A stretch of 64,000 nt of DNA, taken from Streptomyces sp. 3214.6 (GTDB taxonomy: Bacteria > Actinomycetota > Actinomycetes > Streptomycetales > Streptomycetaceae). Position numbers and translations under genes: made by a program. Under the pieces are notes generated by a model that did no database searches, was not told the DNA's origin, and saw only the letters and a list, made by a program, of their open reading frames with translations. Where the stretch lies: assembly GCF_900129855.1 (NCBI RefSeq), contig NZ_LT670819.1:372001-436000 (forward strand), given 5' to 3'. This document shows, one piece after another, positions 1 through 7,030 of this stretch (position 1 is its first letter; each line of letters starts with the position of its first letter).

Positions 1-684
1 GTGCCATCACGGCCATGCCGGTCAGCAGCAACGGCATCCCGCTGGTGGGCGTGAAACTCTGGGCGACGCCGGTCAGGACTCCGCCGGCCGCGGCGAGGGC
101 CGCGGCGCCGGCGAAGGTCATGGCGTACACCGTCGGCACGTTGATGCCGAGCACGGCGGCCGTGGCCGGGTCCGCCGAGGCGGCTCGGACCGCGCTTCCG
201 GCGCGCGTGCGGGTCAGGACCAGGTGGGTGGCGGCGCACAGGAGGGTGGTGAGCGCGAAGGCGATCAGATAGATCGTCTGGATCCGTACGCCGAGGATCG
301 AGATGCCTGAGTCGGCGTAGGGGGCGGACAGGCTCTTGGGGTGGGTGCCGAACACGCCCTGAAAGAGTGCCTGGGCGAGCAGGGACAGCCCGAAGGTGCC
401 CACCAGCGGTGCGGTACTGCTCCCCTTGAGGAGCGGTGTGAGCAGGTACCGCTGGAGCGGATAGGCGATCAGGGCGACGCCCGCCATGGCGAGCGGCAGG
501 GCCAGCAGTGGGTCCCAGCCGGCTCTCACCACCAGCAGGGAGGCCAGGTAGGCGCCGCCGATGACGAGTTCGCCGTGGGCCAGGTTCATCAGGCCGAGGA
601 CGCCGAAGACCAGGGAGATGCCCAGTCCGATCAGGGCGTACAGGCCGCCGGCGAGGATACCGGCGGCCAGGACGTCGAGGCTCA
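1..684 (-). CDS. livH: Branched-chain amino acid type ABC transporter permease, LivH-like (3' end outside window)
   Basis: The frame reads leftward and is open to the window edge. It translates to a very hydrophobic protein beginning VSLDVLAAGILAGGLYAL, followed by the LivH hallmark stretch LVFGVLGLMNLAHGELV and further membrane segments. In the family this permease forms half of the channel for branched-chain amino acids or, in actinomycetes, often amides or aromatic acids. I chose the GTG at 684 because the conserved N-terminus starts there, 56 bp after the receptor gene. It is third in a leftward operon after the ATPase and receptor. The partner permease LivM would be expected beyond position 1. 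The family assignment is solid; the substrate is not known. Confidence 0.88.
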
Positions 685-740
685 CGATGTGCTCCGTTCG
701 CTCACGCTCGCAGGGGGTCGTCTCGAGCTCATGCCGGGCC

Positions 741-1940
741 TCAGTTGAGCCCGGACAGCGGGGTGAGCGGCTTCGCGCCCTTGGCCGGCCAGACCTGCTC
801 GATGACGCCGTTGTTCCACTGTCCGATGAAGGTCGGCGTCGCGCTCTTGTTGTCCACGAACTTCACCGGGCCCTGTGCGGAGACGGTGATGCTCTTGGCC
901 AGCGCCTTGTTGACGGCCTCGCGGTCGGTGCTGCCGGCGGACTTGATGGCGTCGAGGAGGATGGTCGCCTCGTGCATCCCGAGGGCGACCGAGCCGAGGT
1001 CGGTGAGGTTGGTGTACTTCTTGCCGTACTTGCTGACGATGAGGTCGGTGTCCGGAAGCCCGGCAGTCTTGGACCAGTTCAGCTGGACGAGGGTGCCGTT
1101 GCCGAGAGAGCCGAGGGAGCCCCAGCCGGGCGTCTGGGCGCAGTTCAGACCGATGGCGACCTTGGGCTTGTAAGCGAGCGCCTTCATCTGCTTCCACATG
1201 GCGAAGCAGTCCTGCGGGGCCATGGAGGCGATCAGCACCTGCGAGTTGGAGGACTTTCCGGCCTTGATGACGTCGGAGAAGTCCGTGGTGCCGGTGGGCA
1301 CGGCCTTGGTGGCGGAGATGGTGAAGCCGGCCTTCTCGCCGGCCGCTCCCCACATCTTGCCGGCGGAGATGCCCTGGCCGTCGTTGCTGGTGACGAGCAG
1401 CGTCTTCTTGTTGGTCTTCGCTCCGGCGGCGACGGAGTAGAAGCCCTCGGCCCCGTCGGCAAGTGACTGGAAGGAGTCCCAGGTGTAGCCCTTGCCCTTG
1501 GGCAGCAGTTCGATGGGCAGGGCGCCCATCACCAGCGGCACCTTCAGCGCGTCGGCCTGGCCCTGCATGTCGATGTTCTGCTGACAGCACGACCCCAGCA
1601 GACCCACGGCCTTGTCGCTGAGCACCAGGGAACGGACCTGCTGGACCATGGTGTTGGTGTCGCTGCGGTTGTCGAGCACCTTCAGCTCGACCTTCCGCTT
1701 CTTCCCGCCCACTTCGAGGCCGCCCTTGGCGTTCACCTGCTGCACCGCCAGGAGGTAGCCGTCGCGGATCTGCTTGTTCACGAAGGCGCCGGACAGCTGG
1801 ATGCTGGTACCGATGACGATGGGGCCGTCATCGCTGGAACCACCGCTGCTCGTCGAGGCGTTGCCCGCGCAGCCCGCCGTGAGAGCGAGGACCGCGGTGG
1901 TGCTGAGTGCGAGGGTGCGCCGGGAGGCGGTTCTGATCAC
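741..1940 (-). CDS. ABC transporter substrate-binding lipoprotein (Liv-type receptor)
   Basis: A 399-residue type I periplasmic-binding-fold protein anchored in the membrane as a lipoprotein. The signal peptide ends in an LTAGC lipobox with the lipidated cysteine at residue 24, followed by a Ser/Gly-rich linker and a mature part starting PIVIGTSIQLSGAF, typical of Liv and amide receptors. The GTG start overlaps the stop of the upstream ATPase gene by 4 bp (GTGA), so the two are translationally coupled. Three Cys residues (SCC and NCAQ) lie in the binding lobes. The substrate cannot be read from sequence. The operon's upstream element is shared with ring-degradation genes, so an aromatic acid is my preferred guess over an amino acid. 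Confidence 0.88.
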   Translation of the reverse strand: MIRTASRRTLALSTTAVLALTAGCAGNASTSSGGSSDDGPIVIGTSIQLSGAFVNKQIRDGYLLAVQQVNAKGGLEVGGKKRKVELKVLDNRSDTNTMVQQVRSLVLSDKAVGLLGSCCQQNIDMQGQADALKVPLVMGALPIELLPKGKGYTWDSFQSLADGAEGFYSVAAGAKTNKKTLLVTSNDGQGISAGKMWGAAGEKAGFTISATKAVPTGTTDFSDVIKAGKSSNSQVLIASMAPQDCFAMWKQMKALAYKPKVAIGLNCAQTPGWGSLGSLGNGTLVQLNWSKTAGLPDTDLIVSKYGKKYTNLTDLGSVALGMHEATILLDAIKSAGSTDREAVNKALAKSITVSAQGPVKFVDNKSATPTFIGQWNNGVIEQVWPAKGAKPLTPLSGLN

Positions 1941-3619
1941 GAGGGGTCTCCTTCGGAGGCACTGAGCGAAGTGGGAGTGGGCGAAGAGGAGGGACGGGAC
2001 GGAGAAGCGGCGCCCGTGGCGTTGTCGTCGTCGGTGCCGAAGTAGGCGGCGTCGAGGGCCTCGTCACTGAGCAGGCCGGCCGGGTCACCGCTGTAGGAGA
2101 TGCGGCCGCGGGAGAGCACGACGGCGTGGTCGGTGATGCCCAGCGCCCGTTTGACGTTCTGTTCGACCAGCACGATCGCGACGCCCTGGGAGTTGATCTC
2201 GGCCAGTGCCCCGTACAGGGCGTCGATGGCCACGGGCGCGAGGCCGAGCGAGATCTCGTCGCAGATCAGCACCTTGGGGTCGGCCATCAGGGCGCGTCCC
2301 ACGGCCAGCATCTGCTGCTGGCCTCCGGACATGGTCCCGGCCTGCTGTGTGGCCCGCTCGGCCAGCACCGGGAAGATCTCATGGACCCGCTCCATACGGG
2401 CCCGCACCTCGTCATTGCCCAGCGCGAGCGGAGCACCGAGCTTCAGGTTCTCGGCGACCGTGAGGGCGGTGAAGATGCGGCGGCCTTCCTGGCAGTAGGC
2501 GATCCCCAGGCGCGCCCGTTCGTGGGTGGGCATGCCGGTGATGTCCTTGCCGAAGGCGTGCACGGATCCCGACCTCGCCGCGACGGCGCCCATGACCGTG
2601 GCACACAGCGTCGACTTGCCGGCCCCGTTGGCACCCAGCACCGTCACGATCCGCCCCGCCTCGACGCGCATCGAGAAGTCCCGCAGAGCGACCATGTCGC
2701 CGTAACCCGCACTCACCGACTCCAGCGCCAGTACGGCACCGGTGTCCGAGGCTGTTGCCGGTGTGCGGGCGGGCGGCGCCTGGGATTTGTCGCCGTCGCC
2801 GAGGTAGACGGCCCGTACGTCCTGGTTGGCGGCGATCTCGGCCGGTGTTCCCTCGGCCAGGGGCCGGCCCCAGTTGAGCACCAGGACACGGTCGACGAGT
2901 TCCCGTACCACCCGCTCGATGTGCTCGACCAATAGCACGGTGATGCCCCGGTCTCGGACCTGGCGGATCAGGTCGATCGCCTCGTCCAGCTCGCGGCCGA
3001 CGAGCCCGGCCGCGACCTCGTCGAACATGAGTACCCGGGGACGGGTGGCGAGGGCCCGCGCCACCTCCAGCCGCTTCAGGTCCAGGACGCGCAGGGAGTC
3101 GGCCGGGCGGGACGCCTTGGTGTCCAACCCGCACTGAGCGAGGATTTCGTCGATCTCACCCGGGTGCAGGTGGGGTCGGCCCGCCATGGCTCCGATGCGT
3201 ACGTTCTCCCGGACGGTGAGGCCGTGGAAGGGCCGCGGGACCTGATGGGCCAGCGCGACACCACTGCGGGCGATGCGGTGCGCCGGCATCCGGTCCAGCC
3301 GCTGCTCCCCAAGCCAGATCTCTCCCTCGGTCGGGCGGTGCACGCCGGCAATCAGCTTGAGCAGTGTGCTCTTGCCCGCGCCGTTGGGGCCGATGACGGC
3401 GATGGCCTCCCCGGCCGCCACCGAGAGGTCGACGCCGTCGAGAGCCGTGACACCGCCGAATCGCTTGGCGAGTCCTCTTACCTGAAGAGGGGCTCCGGGC
3501 GAGGTGCCCGGCAGGGTTGCGGCCGAGGTTGCGGTACGAGGTTCGGCCCCTGGCGGGGGCGACGCACCAGCATCGCCGCCCCTCAGGTGGGGGGTCGTCT
3601 CAGCATCCAGTTTCTTCAC
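1937..3619 (-). CDS. Fused LivG-LivF ABC transporter ATPase (two nucleotide-binding domains in one chain)
   Basis: Two complete ATPase domains lie in one 560-residue chain, where the family normally has two proteins of about 250 residues. Domain 1 is LivG-like: Walker A GPNGAGKST near residues 77-85, a degenerate signature around LRVLDLKRLE, and Walker B LMFDEVAAGL. A Pro/Ala/Thr linker follows at about 276-295. Domain 2 is LivF-like: GANGAGKST near 329-337, MSGGQQQMLAVGRAL, and LICDEISLGLAP. It should power the LivH/LivM channel at the inner face of the membrane. I prefer the GTG at 3619 because GAGGAG lies 7 nt upstream; a GTG at 3634 is also open. The C-terminal tail is Ser/Pro-rich and disordered. 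Confidence 0.9.
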   Translation of the reverse strand: MKKLDAETTPHLRGGDAGASPPPGAEPRTATSAATLPGTSPGAPLQVRGLAKRFGGVTALDGVDLSVAAGEAIAVIGPNGAGKSTLLKLIAGVHRPTEGEIWLGEQRLDRMPAHRIARSGVALAHQVPRPFHGLTVRENVRIGAMAGRPHLHPGEIDEILAQCGLDTKASRPADSLRVLDLKRLEVARALATRPRVLMFDEVAAGLVGRELDEAIDLIRQVRDRGITVLLVEHIERVVRELVDRVLVLNWGRPLAEGTPAEIAANQDVRAVYLGDGDKSQAPPARTPATASDTGAVLALESVSAGYGDMVALRDFSMRVEAGRIVTVLGANGAGKSTLCATVMGAVAARSGSVHAFGKDITGMPTHERARLGIAYCQEGRRIFTALTVAENLKLGAPLALGNDEVRARMERVHEIFPVLAERATQQAGTMSGGQQQMLAVGRALMADPKVLICDEISLGLAPVAIDALYGALAEINSQGVAIVLVEQNVKRALGITDHAVVLSRGRISYSGDPAGLLSDEALDAAYFGTDDDNATGAASPSRPSSSPTPTSLSASEGDPS

Positions 3620-3701
3620 GCCCTGACTCCTCACCGCCGCGCCGGGGATGCCCCTGATGTCACGCGGCGAGTGGCTGACCGTAACTTCCGCGAAGCGTAC
3701 G

Positions 3702-3718
3702 GTCCCTCATGTCGAAAC
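3702..3718. promoter_or_regulatory. GTCCC-N6-CGAAAC element upstream of the transporter operon
   Basis: The 17-bp string GTCCCTCATGTCGAAAC lies about 85 bp upstream of the fused ATPase start. The same half-sites with the same 6-bp spacer occur at 14481-14497, in front of the ring-degradation genes. The arms form an imperfect inverted repeat of the kind bound by IclR-family dimers. This is inference: the nearest IclR gene is at 17661. Confidence 0.5.
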
Positions 3719-4315
3719 GCTAGTCCTAATTCATGGGACATTCAGAAAGATCTTGGATGCCGTGCACCGCCGGCCGGGCGGGTGGCCGCGCCACCGGGCG
3801 CCGGCAGTGACATCAGCGCGGCAGGGGCCGTCAACTGGCCGCCGGGGGCGGCGGGTTGCCCTCGTCGCCCCGCGATCGCGGCCGCCGCGGGTGCTCGAAC
3901 TCCAGGATCGGCGAGGCGGCGGCCCGCCCGCTCCCCCTCGACATGACTACCCTGCAGGTCACACGCGCCGACCGCCTCGGGCGTCACCCCCGACGCCCTC
4001 GCCCGCAGTCCTGGGCCTCCCGCACGCACTTCGCCGTCGGCCCCATGGTCCACACGGCTACGCCTCCGCCATCACGACACAGAAGGCCGCCTCGCTGTCT
4101 TACCCGTGAGCGCGACACCGCGACCTTGGAATCACCCGATCAAAGGGGAGCTGCAGCGCGACACGCGAGCCGTTGTCCCTCCATACCGGGAAGGAGAGTC
4201 CGGGTTATCAGGAGTCTGGTCCGGGCTATCAGGATGCGATTCCCGGGGGCACCCGTCCGCAGGGGCAGGCGTGAAACGCCTTGCCAACCCAGCACACCAG
4301 GCCAGGGGGCGCGCG
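3719..4315. other. Non-coding stretch between transporter operon and MarR gene
   Basis: About 600 bp without a convincing gene. Open frames exist on both strands, but all are Arg/Pro-rich readings of GC-rich DNA with no recognisable domain and no ribosome-binding site. The MarR gene and the transporter operon both read leftward, so the transporter promoter must sit near 3640-3760. I see nothing else there. Confidence 0.5.
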
Positions 4316-4801
4316 TCAGCCCTCCTGGTCGCGTAGGACCTTCATGCCGGTGGCCACCTGTTCGAGTTGCTGGGCTCCCAGCGGCTCGAGGACGTAACGC
4401 CGGAGGCTGTCGAGGTGCACCTGGAGCGCACGGTCGAGGACACGCGCGCCCTGCGGCGTGAGCCCGGCCAGGGTGACGCGGCGATCAGTGGGACTCGGCC
4501 GCCGCTCGATCAGGCCGCCCGCGACCAGCCGATCGGTCATCTTGGTGAACCCGCCACTGGAGAACGCGACCTCCTTGGCGAGGTAGGTGAGCGGGAGTTC
4601 GCGGCCGGGTGTCCGTGAGAGCCGCAGCAGGATTTCGAACCACGGCCCGGGCAGATCCGCGACTCCGCGCAGATCCGCGTCGATGCGGCCATGGGCGTGA
4701 CTGAAGCCCTCCAGAATGAGCCCCCACCAGGTCACCAGTGTCTCGTCGTCGACGGACGCATTCCGTCCACGCCCAGCCCGGGGCCGACCTGACGTGCTCA
4801 T
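4316..4801 (-). CDS. MarR-family transcriptional regulator
   Basis: A 161-residue winged-helix regulator of normal MarR length. The recognition region reads LTYLAKEVAFSSGGFTKMTDRLVAGGLIERRPSPTDRR in the reading frame, with the usual wing Arg residues in DRRVTLAGLTPQG. MarR dimers bind palindromes and release DNA on binding a phenolic or similar ligand. The gene is divergent from the secreted SnoaL-like gene at 4944. The shared 142-bp intergenic region carries two 12-bp palindromes (4881-4892, 4909-4920), so autoregulation and control of that neighbour are likely. Confidence 0.9.
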   Translation of the reverse strand: MSTSGRPRAGRGRNASVDDETLVTWWGLILEGFSHAHGRIDADLRGVADLPGPWFEILLRLSRTPGRELPLTYLAKEVAFSSGGFTKMTDRLVAGGLIERRPSPTDRRVTLAGLTPQGARVLDRALQVHLDSLRRYVLEPLGAQQLEQVATGMKVLRDQEG

Positions 4802-4880
4802 ACCGCACTCCCTCCTTCACTGCGGTGCACCTGCCATGCCGGTGGCGCCGCCCGCCGCACCTTACCTCGCCCGACAGAGT

Positions 4881-4920
4881 CTTGCGAGCAAGATGTTTAT
4901 GCATATACCTTGCTGGCAAG
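4881..4920. promoter_or_regulatory. Paired MarR-type operators CTTGCNNGCAAG
   Basis: Two perfect palindromes, CTTGCGAGCAAG (4881-4892) and CTTGCTGGCAAG (4909-4920), sit 28 bp apart and are both followed by AT. They lie between the divergent MarR gene and the secreted protein gene, the second only 23 bp before its start codon. Palindrome, spacing and location fit operators for the adjacent MarR protein. The surrounding sequence (ATGTTTATGCATATAC) is unusually AT-rich and probably contains the promoters. Confidence 0.7.
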
Positions 4921-4943
4921 ATACTTTCGGGAAAGAGGAACTT

Positions 4944-5852
4944 GTGAGACCACTTACAAGGGCGCTGGCCGGCGCCCTCGCGCTCTCCGCCGTTCTGTTC
5001 GTCGGCGAACCGGCCGTAGCGGCATCCCGGACCGCCGTAACGGCATCCCAGGTCGACGCCTCGCATCTCGCCAGAAGCAAGGCGCTGGTCGCGGATTTCA
5101 CGCAGCGGCTGTACAACCGGCATGACCTGTCGGCCATCGACACCCGCCTCAGCGCGGACTTCGTCCAGCACGATCCCCGCATCGCCGACGGGCAGGCAGG
5201 ACTGCGCGACTACCTGACCGCGCAGAACGCGGCCCACCCCGACTCATATGTCTCGGTCAAGCGCGTCATCGCGGAGGGCGACCTCGTCGCCGTCCACAGC
5301 AACCTGGTCCTCGACCCGGGCACCAGGGGCTACTCCGTCCTCGACCTGTACCGCCTGTCCGGCGGCAAGATCGTCGAACACTGGGACACCACCCAGGAAG
5401 TGCCGGCGACCACGGTCAGCGGCAACGACATGTTCTCGACGCTCAGCTCCCCGCAGGTGAGCAGACCGGCCCCGTGCGCGCCCACCACGTCCAACAAGCA
5501 GCTCGTCACGGACATGTACAGGCAAGTGTTCGTGGACAAGGACGTCACCGGGTTCGACCGCTACATCGTCGACCCCTATTACCAGCACAACCCCGGCTTC
5601 GCCAACGGCATCCAGGCGGCCAAGGACGGGATCGCCGGGATGTTCGGGGCGTTCCCCGACTTCCACTCCGACATCTACCGGGTCATCGCCGAAGGCGACC
5701 TGGTCGTGATCCAGTCCCACGGCACGTTCACGCCGGACATGGCCTCCGGTGTCTTCGACATCTACCGGGTGCAGAACGGCAAGGTCGTGGAGCACTGGGA
5801 CATCGTCCAGAACGTGCCCGCCACCTCCGCCAACGGCAACGGCATGTTCTGA
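4944..5852 (+). CDS. Secreted protein with two SnoaL-like (NTF2-fold) domains
   Basis: A 302-residue protein with a Sec signal peptide (hydrophobic core ALAGALALSAVLFV, likely cleavage after AVA near residue 28). Two homologous domains of about 125 residues follow. Each contains the pattern D-F/Y-Q-H-x-P/N, then VIAEGDLV, then YR-x-x-x-GK-I/V-VEHWD, the hallmark of the SnoaL-like aldol-condensation/NTF2 superfamily. I chose the GTG at 4944 because AAAGAGG lies 5-12 nt upstream and the signal peptide begins there. It probably acts outside the membrane on a small ligand; the reaction is unknown. The internal duplication is clear from the repeated GDLV and EHWD blocks. Control by the divergent MarR gene is likely, and a strong hairpin closes the unit. 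Confidence 0.85.
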   Translation: MRPLTRALAGALALSAVLFVGEPAVAASRTAVTASQVDASHLARSKALVADFTQRLYNRHDLSAIDTRLSADFVQHDPRIADGQAGLRDYLTAQNAAHPDSYVSVKRVIAEGDLVAVHSNLVLDPGTRGYSVLDLYRLSGGKIVEHWDTTQEVPATTVSGNDMFSTLSSPQVSRPAPCAPTTSNKQLVTDMYRQVFVDKDVTGFDRYIVDPYYQHNPGFANGIQAAKDGIAGMFGAFPDFHSDIYRVIAEGDLVVIQSHGTFTPDMASGVFDIYRVQNGKVVEHWDIVQNVPATSANGNGMF

Positions 5853-5864
5853 CCCGAAGCACGG

Positions 5865-5900
5865 GAGCTGGGGCGCTGCCGTTCGGCAGCGCCCCAGCTC
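5865..5900 (+). terminator. Perfect 16-bp stem hairpin terminator
   Basis: GAGCTGGGGCGCTGCC (5865-5880) is perfectly complementary to 5885-5900 across a GTTC tetraloop, beginning 13 bp after the stop codon of the SnoaL-like gene. There is no long T run, as is usual in actinomycete terminators. Confidence 0.85.
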
Positions 5901-5985
5901 TCACTCAAGTCCCCCCTCGAACAGCCCCATCCTGGCGTGATCCAGGGCCCGTGTGCCGCACGCCGGTCCGGAAAGATGAATCCCG

Positions 5986-6345
5986 ATGAAGCTCCCCCGC
6001 GCATCGCTTGTCTCCGTCCCGCTGGCTCTCGCCCTGGCCGCGGGCACGAGCGCTTCCTTCGCCGACTCCGGCGGCACACCGAAGCCGGCTGCCTGGGCCG
6101 CTCAGGACGCTTCCGCGGGCGGCGTCGAGACCGATGCCGTGCTCCCCAGCGTCGCGGTCAGACCTGGTGAGCCGACTACGGCGACAACACCGTCTTCGGC
6201 CGGTTCGTCGTGGAGCTCACCTTCACCTCCGCGACCCGGATGACCTTCCACGTCATCGAGGGTCGATCATGGGGTCGACAGACACTGTCGACTACACCGC
6301 CACTCGGATCCGCCCCGGCTTCCACCGGTCCGCGACCCGGCGCGC
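5986..6345 (+). pseudogene. Broken secreted MoaF-like protein
   Basis: The start is good: MKLPRASLVSVPLALALAAG is a typical signal peptide. The meaningful sequence then changes frame twice. After about 6180 the plausible protein continues in another frame as TVFGRFVVELTFTSATRMTF, and after about 6265 in a third as GSTDTVDYTATRIRPGF. These pieces, in this order, resemble the MoaF-like lipocalin-type domain (beta strands ending in a DTVDYTATRIRPG-like segment). No single frame spans them, so I call a decayed gene. Sequencing error is the alternative. The remnant runs into the 3' end of the convergent VOC gene. Confidence 0.45.
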
Positions 6346-6370
6346 AACCCTGTACGCGCGTCCCGCGGTC

Positions 6371-6871
6371 TCAGAGGGATGCCTTGTACATGTCGGTGAA
6401 GGTCGCGTCGAGGCCCGGGCTCGCTTCGATGAGCTCGGTCATGCCGGGAAGGACATCGCGGGTGTCGAAATAGGCGACCCGGGAGTCGGATCCGACGGAC
6501 GCGCTGAACACGGTTTCATATCCCTTCCGGTGCATCGCCTCCACCGTTTCGTCGAAAGCAGTCGTGGCGTAGCCGAAGTGGTGGAAGCCGTACCCCTGCT
6601 GGGTGATCACGTCGCGATGCACCGACGGCAGTTCGTCCGCGGGCTGGATGAGTTCGTACTGCATGTGCCCGCCGAAACCGAGCGCCACGTGCGCGCGTGC
6701 CTGGGAGGGTTCGCCCCGGTAGCGGGGATTCTCGCCGGCGAAGTCACGTAGGACCGTCCACGGACCGACCCGGAAGCTCTCGCGGAATCGAGCCATCGCC
6801 CCGTCGAGATCCTCGACGACGAACGCCATCTGGATGAGGCCGTCGGTGGGCTGGCCGAAGTCGAACAACAT
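6371..6871 (-). CDS. VOC (glyoxalase/bleomycin-resistance) superfamily protein
   Basis: A 166-residue protein with the VOC beta-alpha-beta-beta-beta layout. The N-terminal module carries QMAFVVEDLDGAMARF and the second half carries GYGFHHFGYATTAFDETV. The likely metal ligands are in the HHFGY block and the late Glu in GMTELIEA. Members isomerise or epimerise CoA esters, cleave catechols, or bind drugs; the length and the HFGY motif resemble methylmalonyl-CoA-epimerase-like members. It is last in the leftward operon after the ThDP enzyme, 160 bp downstream of it. A separate promoter is possible because a 12-bp-arm inverted repeat lies about 40 bp upstream of its start. Confidence 0.8.
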   Translation of the reverse strand: MLFDFGQPTDGLIQMAFVVEDLDGAMARFRESFRVGPWTVLRDFAGENPRYRGEPSQARAHVALGFGGHMQYELIQPADELPSVHRDVITQQGYGFHHFGYATTAFDETVEAMHRKGYETVFSASVGSDSRVAYFDTRDVLPGMTELIEASPGLDATFTDMYKASL

Positions 6872-6912
6872 GGCAAATCCCTCACAATCATCGAACAGTT
6901 AGGGCCGCTGCC

Positions 6913-6946
6913 ACGGTTGGTGTGCCATCAGGTGCATACCAACCGT
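6913..6946. promoter_or_regulatory. Long inverted repeat upstream of the VOC gene
   Basis: ACGGTTGGTGTG (6913-6924) and CATACCAACCGT (6935-6946) are inverted copies with one mismatch, separated by 10 bp. The TTGG...CCAA type symmetry and the position 42 bp upstream of the VOC start suggest an operator. It could instead form a stem ending transcripts from the ThDP gene, though the 10-nt loop and moderate GC make that less likely. Confidence 0.45.
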
Positions 6947-7030
6947 TCAGAGCCGCCACCGCCCGCGCGTCGCACGATTTCCCGTGCCGTTGACGATGGC
7001 GGCCGCACGTTCTCACCCAGGAGAGTGCAG

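Noticed and set aside
682-1590. A 302-codon leftward frame overlapping the receptor gene
   Set aside because: It is the same strand but a shifted frame of the lipoprotein receptor, with low-complexity Arg/His/Gly content and no start signal.
3742-4053. Small ORFs in the gap between the transporter and MarR genes
   Set aside because: Both strands give Arg/Pro/Ala-rich readings without ribosome sites, domains or conserved-looking segments.
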